A DNA stretch of 64,000 nucleotides from Gordionus sp. m RMFG-2023 (GCF_954871325.1 NC_088775.1:7665561-7729560); one strand, 5' to 3'; counted from the first letter of the stretch, positions 13,560 through 26,569 are shown. Program-made: numbers and translations. Notes: generated by a model not told the origin, from the sequence alone.

Positions 13560-14900
13560 AGAGATTATTACATATAGTGAATGATTAGATAAGAAAACGG
13601 AGGAAGGGTGGGGGCATAATAGATTGTTAGAACAATTCATTTAAAAGTCGTAGATATATATCTTCGCCAATAATAAGAGATCAATGAATATTTAACATCA
13701 CAAAAATATGGGAGAAAAAAGTTCGATAAATTATAATAATCTTGAGGAACTAGTTAGGGATAGAATTCCAAATAAATTCATTTTGGCCCTAAGATAGATT
13801 AGTAGAAAGAAAGAGACTCAGTTTTAATACCTGGAAGACAGACGATTTGACGTCATCTAAACGATTAGACAAATAACACTCTAGGAAGGAAACAAGAAGT
13901 TATACATAGCTTTCCTAGATCTGGAGAAAATTTTAATTAGATTCCAAGAAAGAAATATTTCCTGAGCAATGTATCAGAATCATACAAGACAAACTATGTA
14001 ACATTCGATCTATATCGCAAAGGATATATCATCAGACTTCTCAATGGCAAAGGTCAGTTCTCAGCCAAATATACTCTTTATCTTAACAATATATTTTCAA
14101 TAACAGAATATTTTGGATTAAGTTCATGGAATATGATATTGCAGATGATATAGTCCTACTGGTAGAGATTAGAGATATAATGAAAAAAAAATTAACTAGT
14201 TTGATAAATATCCTGGAAAATCATGGGCTGAAAGTTAACAAGGGAAAAAATGATAGGAAATAAAGCTCAATATCATCCAAGTTTTACTGTAGTTAGCAAC
14301 TAAATAATTGAGAAAGTAGAAAAAAAATAAAGACCAAAATTAATAAAGAATGGAGAAATAGCTAAATCTTTCTGTGGACCTATTCGATAAAAGTATTATC
14401 GCTTCTCTTCTCTTCTCTTCTCTAAATTAAAAATAAAGATTTATATCAATAGTATAACGTAGCACATAAACATGGCCAATTAAGCAATCAGATGAGAAAA
14501 GCCTACAAAACGATGAAAACAATCTAGGGTGCCAGTCGTGGTAACAAAGAATAATAAAACTCGAAACACATAAATTTAGGTAACCTAATCATTATACATT
14601 CTTGAAAAAATCTTGGTAAATAGACTGAGATATTATATGATCTTCATGATGAAGAGGCCTAGGCGATGAGGGCAAGAATATTAACTTGACTGGTGAACGA
14701 GAGAGAGGGAGACTCAAACTACAACGGGTTCATATAATAGCCAATAGGGTATAAAATTAGAAATAAAATTTAATGATTGACTTGTCTAATATATAATGGA
14801 AGAATATACGAGAAGGGGTAAGGAGTCTCAAACTAAAAAAAGAAATAGTTCAGACGCCATATTTATATTTTTTTAAATATGGTTTTATCGAGATCAATTT
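13560..14900 (+). mobile_element. Heavily decayed RTE-like LINE
   Basis: Recognisable next to the intron-9 copy: actcagttttaatacctgga at ~13,816 (ETQF..MPGR region), KLYIAFLDLEK at ~13,892, and ADDIVLLVEIRDIMKKKLTS at ~14,142 followed by NILENHGLKVNKGK. Stops and frame changes occur every few tens of codons. Boundaries are approximate. A short ttctc repeat lies at 14,401. Confidence 0.7.
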
Positions 14901-16090
14901 AAAGGATATAAAGAATTTTAATCTTTAAAAATAAAATTTAAATTGGGAAATTTAGCCAAAAGACCCCTAGAAAACATTGGCCCTTATCTCATAAGTGGAT
15001 TCCAAACACGCGTAAAATGTTTACGCCTTCACTATATTAATTTTCTCATATATCCTATGATCTTTAGGGGAAAAAAAACCTTTAAGAAGTCCAATTAGAA
15101 GCTATTTACAATTTATATTAAAGTTTTCGCGATAAAATTGCTTTTTTTTCCTGCTAAAAATAACCAATTAATTTTAGAACAAAAAAAAAATCTTTTCCCA
15201 TGACAATAAAATGGATAAAAATTAATAATTCAGTATAGAGGCAGACAAATTAATTATTATAAACTTGAATTTTTAATTATTTTTTTTTCTTTGTCTCTCT
15301 TCAAAAATTTATGAAATTTAGAGGTAAAAAAAGAAAAAATAATTTAATCTTAATGACTAAAAGTTTTTCGGATATAGTTGAATACACAAGGTAAATAAAA
15401 AAAATTTATGTTTTCGAATCAAAGTTCACAAAGTAGTGAACTTTTTTACAAATTATGGAAACAAATGGACTGCTTACCCATTCTGTATGGTATACGTCCT
15501 AACAAGAAATAAGGGGCAAGTACCGGGTTTCTCTAAGATAAAGGTTATGATTTTAATATGCAAAATTTTTTCTTTTCTTCCTCTCAGAAATCATTAATGA
15601 ATTATAGCTTTTTTTTAAAAATAGATGAAGATAAAAGGTTATAGAAGATTATATATTGCGTAAGGGGCACAATTAGAAGGGTTTTCTGCCATATAATTTA
15701 TTAGACATAATTATCGCTAATATTTTATATGGTAGTTAAAATTTTAGCCCTAGTTGCCCCAACTAACTGTAAATTCTGCAGAAGCTTCCAGGGTCCTTTT
15801 TTTCTATTAGTTCTATTATTTTTCACCTTAAAACTAAATTCGCCATTTATTGTAAGGCCTTTGCTTATGTTATATTTTTTTCACTTAATTAATAGTCGTT
15901 ATTTAAAAAGTTATAATTTTTTTTTATTAATTTTACCTTCAAATTCTTCTTTATAGTGATATATTTTATACATATTTGTGGAAAAGAGGAGTGGAGGGTG
16001 GGGGGGGGGGTTGTAAGGGTAAAATTTTTATTTGCCTAAAATGATATTTAAGAGAATAGGCAAATTTGCCAATACCCCAATTTGGTTAAG
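14900..16090. other. Intergenic spacer without a supported gene
   Basis: AT-rich, with a G11 run at 16,000-16,010. No coding signal is seen. Confidence 0.45.
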
Positions 16091-16097
16091 GCCTGTA

Positions 16098-16605
16098 TAT
16101 ATGTGTAGTATTGGGATATGGAATTCATTGGAATTTGGAATCTGCCAATCATTTACCGATAGCGATTTTTAAATCTGCAAAATATTTATTTTGCCGGAAA
16201 TGCATTCTAACATGTACAAATTATCCAGATTATGAATTCCAGTCAGTTTTGCCCAAAACTGTTGTACAATTAATTTATATCTGTTTTTTCATAGATATTT
16301 TTACACAAGTCCATACATAGGAGTGTACGCTTTAGCTCCATTTTGTGGTTTTCACTTTGACTAATTGTCTTTATTTATCTTTATATGAATGCAAATTGAT
16401 GTCATTTAATCGACGTGCAAACCACAAAATGACGCTACAGCTGACTCTAATTAGACACTTAAATGTACATCATTGTTCTAGACATTCTGAAATACATTTC
16501 CGGTAAAATCAGAAATTTTTCAAATATAAATTTCGTTCTCTCAAGTAAATATAATAAATTTGAGAGATTTCAAATCTCATGTATTCTATATCCCAAATAA
16601 CGACA
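16098..16605. mobile_element. Palindromic element with 'tattgggatatggaattc' ends
   Basis: The left arm begins gtattgggatatggaattca. The right arm ends attctatatcccaaataacg. Inner arms also pair: ctccattttgtggttt at the left and aaaccacaaaatgacgc at the right, as do gccggaaatgcattct and acatttccggtaa. No coding. Related ends recur at 17,830, 20,270, 23,180, 23,890, 30,640, 45,480, 45,770 and 49,450. Confidence 0.65.
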
Positions 16606-16679
16606 TCGGAACCTCTCGATTTTAAATTATTTACTAAGGACGGTTTTTTATTTAATAAAACCGGATTTGACCCGAATTG

Positions 16680-17060
16680 TATTCCAGTATGCGTAGAGCA
16701 TTGACATATAATAATACCTAGACTGAAGATGCATTCATAATATTGCATTTGAAAGCGTCGTTGAATGCAAATCAGCTGGACCCGCCATTTTGGTAACTAG
16801 TAATTATTCTCATGTTAAAAGCTACTATCAAATTGATAACTTGCTTCCTTATTATCTCGATTATCAGGCAATTCTTTAATAAGGTTTGCGTCAGACAGGA
16901 ATAAATTGGCCTCTCATATGGATAATCAAAATGGTGTCCCCAGCTGTTATCATTGATAATACACTTTTAATGAATGCATCGTCAGTCTAGGTATTATTAT
17001 TATATGTCATTGGCGTAGAGTTAATAACCACCTTATAAATTTTAAACAATTTTGCCATTA
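16680..17060. mobile_element. Second palindromic element, 'gcattgacat...tatgtcattgg'
   Basis: The left arm is gagcattgacatataataat then acctagactgaagatgcatt. The right arm, inverted, is aatgaatgcatcgtcagtct then aggtattattattatatgtc. The centre has paired cagctg sites. A close relative lies at about 49,560-49,975. Confidence 0.65.
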
Positions 17061-17074
17061 AATATTTGAACTAG

Positions 17075-17446
17075 ATATCTGCAAAGTTTAACCCTGCCCA
17101 AGTCCGGCCCTGTCCGAACGAGCTTCAGGCCGTGCTCGGGCCTAATTCTATTTAAAATAATCGGGTTCGGACCGGGCCGGATATTTTAAAAAAAATTCGG
17201 GCCGGGTCGGGTCGGACCTTGGAATTTTTTTTTAAATATATCTAAATTTATCAATGAATTTTTTATGTAAAATAAAAATATTTGATTTTATTTATTGAAA
17301 CTAAACGTCATATAACATATTTTGAGTAATTATAAAAATTAATTTTTATATTTAAATAAATTCAGGCCGGGCCGGCAAAATTTTTTAAAAAAAATTTCGG
17401 GTCGGGCCGGGCTTGAAAAATTAGGTCCGATGCAGATCACTACTGC
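17075..17446. mobile_element. hAT-type MITE with CGGGCCGGG motifs
   Basis: The right end, gatgcagatcacta, is the same as in the element at 6,533-6,860. The left end is near tagatatctgca. The interior carries cgggccgg, gggtcgggtcgg and ggccgggccgg separated by A/T. No convincing target duplication. Confidence 0.55.
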
Positions 17447-17482
17447 TTATCGATTTACATTAATTTTAATAAATAATTTTGT

Positions 17483-17680
17483 TTAGCGATGTTAAACGGC
17501 TCGTTGGGTTAATTTTTTAACAAAAGGCCTGATTAAGATTATAGCCAAAATAATATAATCCAACTCTCAAGATTCGGTTAATGGTTGAAACCTTTCCGCC
17601 ATCTTATGAGCCAAATTTCCAGGCTTGCATAATATTATTTTTGGGGCTAAAATCCTTTGATACCAATTTTTTGTCATATA
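17483..17680. mobile_element. TAGTGTTGTT-family MITE, eroded
   Basis: Begins gttaaacggctcgttgggtt, continues with gattaagattatagcc, and has the family's central ccgccatcttatgagccaaa and caggcttgcataatatta. The right end is diverged. Confidence 0.6.
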
Positions 17681-18100
17681 AATTATTGTGCTCAAAGTAT
17701 TTAGGGCAAAATTTATCTGAAATTTCTTATGATAAATACTTAACGCTTGATATATTTCTGGTCAAGTTAGATTTTTCAAATTTCAAAAAATTATTTTCAG
17801 TTAAATGATTTAAAATTGGAAAATTTTGAAATTCTCATTAATTCCATATCCCCAATACGACATATATGATAGATATACTTTTATACGAGCCACAAAAAAA
17901 TTGCTTTAAAATAAAATTTCCAATGATCGTAAAAAGCTTGAAAAACTACTATCAGGTTTAAGAAATAACCATTTACATCCACAATTTTAAAATGTATGAT
18001 ATGACCATGTCATTTATAAACAAAATATAGACAATTTTTTATATGCCAAAAAAATATGATCAAATTTTAAGTTTCCCCACGAGAGCCCACATCGGTAATT

Positions 18101-18318
18101 AATGTTGTTTAAAAAGTTCAATTTAGGTCGGTTTTTTTAATATGGGTTCGTTTAAGATTTAGGCCAAAACAAAATGATAAGTAAAGCCTCGAGATTTGGC
18201 AAATAGATATTTAAATTTTTCTTCCATCTATGAACAAAATTTATTGGCTTACATAATATTATTTTGGTTATAATCTTAATTGGGCCGTTTTTAAAAAATC
18301 GCAATTATTAACAAGACT
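18101..18318. mobile_element. TAGTGTTGTT-family MITE, 'gattaagattttagcc' subfamily
   Basis: From tgttgtttaaaaag to attaacaagacta. The centre contains gcctcgagatttggcaaata and ccatctatgaacaaaatt. No coding. Confidence 0.65.
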
Positions 18319-18428
18319 ATATATCAGTAACGTCTAAATTTTCGCCAATATTTTACTTTGCTTTAGAGTTACTAATTTACAGTTGGTTGGAATCCATGAG
18401 GAGAGCACTATTATGATGAATGATAACG

Positions 18429-18655
18429 TAGTGTTGTTAAACGGTTCGGTTTAAGCCTATTTCTAAAAAGCGGCTAACTCAATTACTTCATTCAGAAAAA
18501 TTTAACCCAACCCTGAAGAATTTGCTCATAGAAGGAATAGATGTGTCTAGACATATATTATCGAAATCTTGAGGTTTAGGCAAAAACTTTTTAACTAAAA
18601 TATTGAGTTAGCCGTTTTTAAAAATAGGCTCAAAACGAGCCGTTTAACAAGACTA
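18429..18655. mobile_element. TAGTGTTGTT-family MITE with perfect 8 bp duplication
   Basis: 227 bases from tagtgttgttaaacggttcg to cgagccgtttaacaagacta. The flanks are exactly tgataacg (18,421-18,428 and 18,656-18,663). This fixes the element's ends and its hAT-like target size. Confidence 0.9.
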
Positions 18656-18659
18656 TGAT

Positions 18660-20090
18660 AACGAGGCCAGTGCCTAAGTAAACCTTCTTTGTATAAAAAA
18701 TGTTTAACTAACTTTAAAAATTTACCTTATATTTTTTTTTGGCACCTCTAAAAAAGGAATATCCTAGAATATTTACTATTAGAAAAATTTAAAAATAAAT
18801 ATTAATTTTTTTTTAAAATAAAATTTTATTTGGTGAAAGTAAAAATGATTTTTAAATACTTTATTTATTATATTTATACTAAATTTTTATAACTAATCTA
18901 ATATAGATATTATGAATTTATTTATTTATTATATTTTTAAAATTTTTTGTATATTATTATATTATATACATTTTCAAAAAATATTGATTATAACCTAAAA
19001 TATTAATTTTTCCGATAGGTTTTGAAAGTAAGAAAAAAAGTGATATACACAAGATAAGAAATGAATATTTGTTAATTAGCAATGTGACTTATTTGCTTGT
19101 GATAGAATTTAATAAGGTTGTTCTCAGGTCTCGAAAAAATAACATGGGAAATAATTAAAAACTAATTAGGATAATATTTAAATAAATTATACTAAAATAT
19201 ATTATTAAAATAATTAATTAAAACAAAAAAAATTTCATTTTCTGCCTCTCATCAAAAAAAAACGAAAAATAATACTTTAAAAATTAAAATATATTGTATT
19301 GATATTTTAATTAAAATAAACTTCCCTTTCCAGTGACGTCACTATAAGAAAATGGGAGAAGCCTGAAAGGTCCCTCCAAAATTTTGTTGATCGCCATTTT
19401 AACATTTTCCCCAAAAATGTGGCTAAATATTTTTTTTATCAGGGATATGTTGAGGGTTCCTTTACGGCTCAGCTGATTATAGGTTCGGGTTTGGTTACGG
19501 TTAAAATTATAAAGGTTACTACTCGGTTACTGATCAGCTGTTTAAATATCGAAAAATGTTCCTGGTCTGTTTCGGCATTATAAAAAATAACCCGATTTTT
19601 AACGGGATTTGGTAAATGAGGCCATTTAAAATTATCAAAGATTTACCAGGAAAATAATGATTAAAACCTATATGTAATACAGGTTTCCAAAAGTACACAA
19701 TTTATATTAGTAGAATATGAGGATACTCGCGTTGTGGGGTCTCTAAGAACAAGTTAAATGAAATAACTGAAGATATTTATATTTTATTCACCTCTATGTA
19801 AAGTCATCAAGTAAGTGTATATTTCGGGACTCTTTCCACCATATCTCAGGAATTATTTTGATAACCTTTCATTCTATTGTTATTTTCAAGGCACAATTTA
19901 CATTTATATTTATAAAATTCCCTCCAAAAAAAAACAATAATAAAATTAGAATAAGTAAAATTAATATATTGCTTAATTCCTTCCTACTATTTCTCCAATT
20001 TTTAAAAAAGCAAAAACTGATCAATAAAACTAGCAAAATATGAAAAAAAAATTGAAGAATAAGTGTAAAATACAATAAATTTTATGAGAG
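18660..20090. other. Intergenic spacer
   Basis: No supported gene. At about 19,465-19,555, cagctgatta and tgatcagctg form a small inverted repeat around ggttcgggtttggttacgg. Confidence 0.4.
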
Positions 20091-20099
20091 TACCCATAA

Positions 20100-20260
20100 A
20101 TAGTGTTTCTAAAAAGTCCGTAGATTAAGATTTTAACCAAAATAATATTATGTAAGCCCCCAAGGATTTGGCAAATAAACGTACAATTTTGCCATATGAA
20201 CAGAATCTCCAGATTTCCATAACAATATTTTGTTAAATTCTTAATCTTGGCAAAAATCTG
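20100..20260. mobile_element. Partial TAGTGTTGTT-family MITE
   Basis: tagtgtttctaaaaagtccg, gattaagattttaaccaaaa and the central gccatatgaacagaatctcc match the family. The right arm is reduced. Confidence 0.55.
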
Positions 20261-20454
20261 TCTGAAACTGGAATACATTTCCGATCAAATCAGATTTTTA
20301 TAAAAATCGTGCTCATTAAAGGATAGAAAATTGAAGTTCTAGATTCACATAGATTCCATATCTAAATATAACATATATAACAATTTAATATCTTTATAAT
20401 GATGATTTCCCTTATCTTAAACCACGAGTTAGACGTGATATTAATTTTCTGGAG

Positions 20455-20625
20455 GCAGCTAGAAGAATATTGTTAATGGATTTGAGGTGGGGTTTAAGTC
20501 CGCGAAAGAACTTACAGTGTAAGGGTGATACTTCGATTCAGTGGGTCTTCAGCCTCATTTGCAACGGACCCTTTCTGTAGAGGGCTCGCGGCCTAGAAGA
20601 GCTCGTTTAGGCATTTCCAGTTTTG
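20455..20625. other. G+C-richer island, unexplained
   Basis: About 170 bases (ggtggggtttaagtccgcg ... gggctcgcggcctagaagag) are far richer in G+C than the neighbours. No open frame or known motif was recognised. Confidence 0.35.
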
Positions 20626-20667
20626 AAAATATTTTATTGTTATGAAGTAAAAATATTTGATCCCAAA

Positions 20668-20842
20668 TAGTGTTGTTAAATCGATTTGAGTCAATTTTTT
20701 TAAAAATAGGTTAACTCATTATTTTAGCTAGAAAAATATTATCCAAGCCCCGAGATTTTGTTAATTCCAAACCTGTGCCACCTATGGCTAAAATTTTCAG
20801 GCTTGAGTAATATTTCTTTGGATACAATATTGAGTTAGCCAC
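20668..20842. mobile_element. TAGTGTTGTT-family MITE
   Basis: Starts tagtgttgttaaatcgattt. The centre has ccgagattttgttaatt and caggcttgagtaatattt, and it ends within gagttagccac. The terminal arm on the right is missing. Confidence 0.6.
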
Positions 20843-20849
20843 TAAGCCC

Positions 20850-22180
20850 AAATTTATCATGAAAAATGAATATTATATAGTATATATTTATAATTTTTGT
20901 TTCAGATGCACGTAAATTATTTTCGCGAAAGCAATTATTTCTTTATTTAAATTTTTACTCTATTTTAAAATATTCTTTCTTTTAATTAAAATTTTGTAAA
21001 AGTGCAAAAAAAATAATAATATTTCCTGCAATAAAGGTACTCTGCTAAAAATGATGACAAACTTATACTATAATTTATAAAGACAATGTAACTAATCACT
21101 AACAAAATGTTACTAGTTAACAGTTACTTTCAAATAATATAACTAGTAACTGATTATGTAACTTGAATACTAATCAAAAATAATTCCCAATAACACTTAG
21201 TTCTCCCCTGAAAATAAGTAGTAACCGTAGCTCGAACTTGGTTTTGAGGGGAAAAAGTTGCCTATAAATATAATATATTAAATAAATATTTATCACCTTG
21301 CCCTCCTGTTGGCACAAAAAACCGTTCCATACAAGATAAACCTATTATTTTTATTAAATTAGTTTTTTCCTTTCAATTCTCGAATTTTCTAGAATGGTAA
21401 ATTAATTTAAAAGTTTTAGATGGACGAAATACTCATTAATCAAAAATAAAAATCTTCAATTATTTTAAGATATAAATTAATTGTATTTTCTTCTTACCAT
21501 ATATATATAAGATTAATAACCCCCATTACAAAATCTTATAAGTATATTCTAATCCTTTAATTACAAATTGTTAAAGTTAATCAATTTGAGTGCATTTAAG
21601 GCTTCTTCTATATCTTTCTTTTTTTTTACAATTTAAAGTAACATGTTAAGAGTATATTTATATCCTGCTCTAACTGCTTCTTGCCTAATTTTTATTTTTA
21701 TCTTTAGATTTAATTTATGACGCGTATTTGGTGCGAATCCAAAGGACTGTAGTGGTGTTGCGAGTTTTATTTCTAAAGCTAAAAGGGATCTCGTTTAACT
21801 TTTGGGAAGTTTTGGGGGAGGGCCTAACTTTGTACCTTATAGATTTTGAGGTTGCTATTACGAAGAAACTTATAAATATTTAGATCTGGTTTTTTTTTGA
21901 TTTACAATAGCCTCCAATTTATCCTAACCTAACCTATAATTGTGAAAAAAATTTATGTATATTATTTAGGAATCTTTTAAAGATATAAACACTCTTTTAA
22001 GCTAAATGCGGGCATTAAAATTTTTTTTTGTAATACATTTTTAAACAAAGTTTTAATATATATATTTATAATTATTTTAAACTTAAAGTTTTTAATAAAC
22101 GTGTAAAATATCAAAGCTTCAATTAACTCTTAACGTGATATTAACTTTCTCCCCAATTAAAAAAATAAAAAATTTGACGC
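20850..22180. other. AT-rich intergenic spacer
   Basis: No coding or RNA signal that I can support. Confidence 0.45.
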
Positions 22181-22189
22181 ATTTTTTTA

Positions 22190-22308
22190 GTGATGAAAAA
22201 TTGCCTCCATTTGAGTCGATTATTAAGAACGGTAAACTCCTCCGTATTTTATCCGGTAAAATATTATGCAGGCATGAAAATTTTGCTTCATAGATGGCAC
22301 AAAGGTTT

Positions 22309-22403
<95 letters not shown>

Positions 22404-22490
22404 ATTAGCGAAATCTCGAGACATGAGCAATATTTTTCTAGTTTAAAATTGAGCTAACCGTTTTAAAAAATCGGCTCAAATGGAGCTTTG
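22190..22490. mobile_element. TAGTGTTGTT-family MITE split by a microsatellite
   Basis: Arms tttgagtcgattattaagaa at the left and atcggctcaaatggagc at the right surround the family core (gcttcatagatggcacaaag, then gcgaaatctcgagacatg). A 97-base (TTTC)n tract occupies the loop. Confidence 0.65.
22306..22403. repeat. (TTTC)n microsatellite inside a MITE
   Basis: Near-perfect tttc units of about 97 bases, at the same internal position as the shorter tract in the 10,925 copy. Confidence 0.95.
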
Positions 22491-24535
22491 CATCAATCAC
22501 ATTTTTTCAAATTTCCAAAAATGAGAAATAATATGTTTCAACATGTCTTTATTTTGAACATTGGAGCGCATAATTAATTTTAAAATTTTAATTAATTTTT
22601 AATTATGTAGAAATAGGGGAGTATTTTTTTTTGGTACCTTTCATGGTATATACACTAACCATAAGGAGGCGGGTACAAGGACGTTACAAAATTTTTTGGA
22701 TAAAATTATGAAGTTTCATTGTGAAATAATAATTTTTTTCCTGTCGTTTCATGTTATAAAATTATATTAAAAATTTCTAAAAATTAATCAGCTGACAATG
22801 CCATTCATGTTTACATCGCAAATCAAATGCTGTAAACGAATAAGAAGATATAGAGGACACGATAATAGCTAATTCGAATCTTTCTTAGAGAGCTAAAAGA
22901 GCGAACCTAATTTATATTTTTTCCGAACAGGTTTGACCCCCCTGTTGTTATAATACTGAATATCAATACCTTAATTTTGACCCTAACTGTCTTTTACATG
23001 CGTTATATTTTTTTAAAAAATTCAGAATATATTTATCTAAATTTTAGAAATTAAAGTTTGAATTAAATTTGAAAATTATTGTTAATTTGTGAGTTAATTG
23101 TTATTAAACAATTGGCTATTCGTAAAATTTGTTTGTAGATGTTCTCAACTACGACTAGGTATATATATATATATATAATATACATTATATCCCAATACGA
23201 CATACATAATAAATATTTAACATATCTTTTTTTAGAGTAACTTTAAAAGTAAATTTAATTTGTCGTTACATTCCTCCCAAAAATGCAAAGTAACTTGTTA
23301 CATGTATTTTTTCGGATTCATTAGCAATGGCAAATTTAATATTTGACGCATGCTTGTCTGATCATATCAATTCACATTTCTATAACCAGAGTTATGTTAT
23401 GTTCAAAAAATCCTTTTCCTTAAAAAAATAAAGTACTGTTCCAACCAGACCAAGTATATCAAAAACATAAAATTTATCCTTACAATACACTAACCAAAAA
23501 ATTATGACATGATTTATCCTCATATTTAAAAAAATAAATGAAATAATTAGTCACATTGATGGTTTACATAAAAACATAAATTTTATTTTAAGTTTTTAAG
23601 CTAAAAATATAGATATATTATGCTATATAATTACACTATTTTTTTTAGAAAATTGGTATTTTTAAAGATACAACATAGAGAGAAAGGAAGCTACATTAAT
23701 CATACTCATATTTATTTAATACCTTTTTTAAATTTTTACCATAATTTATTGGTTTTATAATTTTTTAAAAAAATGCTAAACAAACCAGCGGTTTCGAGAT
23801 AATAAGATATTGCTAAAACCGTAATAATATCATTTTTTTGTTTAGAAATTTATTATTATACCATTATATACTATGTATATATATCATATGTCTTATTGTA
23901 TTGGGATATGGAATTCATGGCCATTCGCGATCTCATAATTTTTTTAATCATTTACTGAGATGATTTTTGAATATTTTGATGCGTGACGGTAAATTTGTTC
24001 TAATTTGGGCTGAAATCACATTCTCCGATTGCAAAATGAATATATCACAATATTTTTTAAGAGAAAAACAAACTAATTGCTATCTGAACCATGCCATTTA
24101 TTTTATATAGAGTATATACGATGGTTCACTGCGTTCCCAAAAAGGGGCCAGAGTAACATTTATATTCCAGTTTTTCTCCTCTAATATAAATAAAATTTCC
24201 TGACCTTGCTCGAAAAGTGTGTCCTATTACCCTAGGGGATTTTAAAAAATTTAAGAGTTTGGCTATAAATGCTCATTGAAGTTTATTAGGGGACTAAAAA
24301 AAATAAATAATAATTTAAGTTTCTGTATTTGTATTTGATGCTCTTAATTTCGGCTTAGTGTGAATTAGAAACATATTGTTAATAAATTGTAATCTTGTTT
24401 AAAGCGAACTATTTATAAAATAACTTAGATCGGTACATTATTGAGGGGGGGGGGGGGTAGTTGTTACTTATTATGTCAAATATTTCAATACATGAATAAA
24501 ATTTGACTTATTTAGGGACATTCAAATAGGAACAT
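22490..24535. other. Intergenic spacer with palindromic repeat ends
   Basis: Contains 'atatcccaatacgacatac' (about 23,188) and 'gtattgggatatggaattc' (about 23,897), ends of the 16,098 type in opposite orientation some 700 bases apart. Also a G13 run at 24,445-24,457. No gene is seen. Confidence 0.45.
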
Positions 24536-24539
24536 TACA

Positions 24540-26365
24540 GACACTTTTTTTGACCAGATTAAGATTTTAGCTAAAATAATATTATGTAAACCTCGCTTGC
24601 TCATGGATGTCAAAAAAGGTATATAACTATTATTTCTTTGTTTAAATTTAATTTTAATTGAAAATTTATTTCGATTTGTCTCAATTATTTTGCATAAAAT
24701 AATGTTTGCAAAAATGGTATAATAGCAAAAAAAAATTAAAATTAAAATTATATAATCTGATTTTTTTACTTTCAGTATTTTATTTTTGAGTAACCAAGTT
24801 AATTTCCTAATTATCTAATTGGTCCTTCCGTTCGCTTATTATATTATTTTTGGATTCAAAACTTTAATTTGTCATCATAAATATTTATAGGACTCTACCA
24901 CCTCTACAATTTAATTCTCTTTTATTTTTAATCCTCTTAAATCTACATCTAAAAACGTTAAAACGAATTTACCTGTTTAAAGTGTTTCATGTCAATTAGC
25001 AAATCAAAAAAATTAAAAATTTATATTTAATTAACCTAATTGATATTTTTTTCGTGAAAGAAAAAATATCCTTGTTAGCAATGGTATTTTGTATTATAAT
25101 TTATAAATGAGAAAGCAAAAAATGAAGTCTTATCAAATTCATCGCAAAACTTAGAAAGTAAAAAAAAGATGAAAATGTTCCTTTTTTTTTAGTGGGAGCT
25201 TAATTATTATTTTTTTTTTTTAAATTAAATAAAACAGAATTATATCCATTTGTTGTATTAAATTATTTTTATTTTTTTTTCTGAAATAAAGAAATTTATA
25301 ATATTTTTAAAGTAATTGTTTTTATTAACGATTTTGTTATTAATTATTTATATACAATTTTATAATATTTTACTTTTACTTTTACTCAATATAAATATAA
25401 ATAATATAAATTTTAATGTAATGAAATGAAATGAGAGCAGGGAAAATTAAAAGATTTTCCCGAATATCCTACCCCTTTATCTTCTCATTTAAAAAACCAT
25501 TTTTTCAAAAAAAAAACTTCATAAATGTTTTCGAAAGAAATCAATTCTATCTTCTTAAGAGTTATGTTCTAAGCCCGGTCGCGAGATCCGCCAACGTTAG
25601 GGCGGGGGAGGGATCGACTACGGTTAATAGTCTTAGAATTTCTGCTGTTGGTGTACCTGATTTTTTCGGAATTTTAGTCATTAATTACGTATCTAAATAA
25701 ATTTGTAAACAAGACAATTCCTAAACCATTTCAAATTAAGTACTAAAATGATTCCTAGTTATAAAAACAATTCCTACTATTCACCTCATTTCCGGTCTTT
25801 CGAAACCATGACCTCATTCCCAGTGTTAGAGTGGGTTTACGTCATAGTTTATTTTAATGGAGGACTACTCTCAACGTGCCACTGTATAGAAATAAACTTT
25901 CTTTCTTACGTCTCATTAATTTTTTTCATTTTTATATAAATTGATGATATTGAAAGTCAAAAATAGAAGATGATCTTAGTTATTTTTTAATATAACACTA
26001 CCCTTCTCTTCAAGGCACACAAATTGAATTTTTCTGAACAATATTTATAAAAAAACAATTATTGGTTTTAATTAAAGATAAAAAAATGATATCGAAAAAG
26101 TCCAAATTTTTATACATTTTTATTTGACAACGGATTATTTTTTTAAATGATAGAGTTGTATTTTTTCTAGCCTTTTTTTTACGTAATACCTGGTGGTAAA
26201 AAAAATGAGTAATGTCTTATAAAGGAATTCACTTTAAAAGTATCACCCGACGTTACTTTTTAAACAAACTAATATAACAAGCTTTTTCAGACAGTAACAA
26301 AAATCATTAAAATTTTTTAAAGTAACGCCTATAAGTAAATGCATCGTTGCTAAAAGTATCTAAGG
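24540..26365. other. Intergenic spacer
   Basis: A fragment of the TAGTGTTGTT family lies at about 24,550-24,600. A G+C-richer patch at 25,575-25,625 (cggtcgcgagatccgccaac) lies in an 89-codon frame with no recognisable features; I do not call it a gene. Confidence 0.4.
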
Positions 26366-26368
26366 AAG

Positions 26369-26560
26369 TAGTATTGTTAAAAAGTCCGATTTAAGTCGAT
26401 TTTTCAAAAGGGTTCGCTTAAGATTTTAGCTAAAATAATATTATGTGAGTATCGAGATTTGGCTAATAGATGTCCAAGCATTTCTGCCAAGCTATGTGCA
26501 AAATCTTTAAGACTTACATCATGTTATTTTGGTTATAATCTTAATCGGAACGTTTAATCA
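26369..26560. mobile_element. TAGTGTTGTT-family MITE
   Basis: Starts tagtattgttaaaaagtccg, has gcttaagattttagctaaaa and gtatcgagatttggctaata, and ends near ggttataatcttaatcggaa. Confidence 0.65.
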
Positions 26561-26569
26561 ACTTCAACC

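Noticed and set aside
22119-22430. 103-codon minus frame and 72-codon plus frame
   Set aside because: They span a tttc array inside a MITE; the flanking residues match MITE DNA in other copies.
25431-25700. 89-codon plus frame with a G+C-rich middle
   Set aside because: No signal peptide, no domain, strongly AT-rich ends and no splice context; not enough to call a gene.
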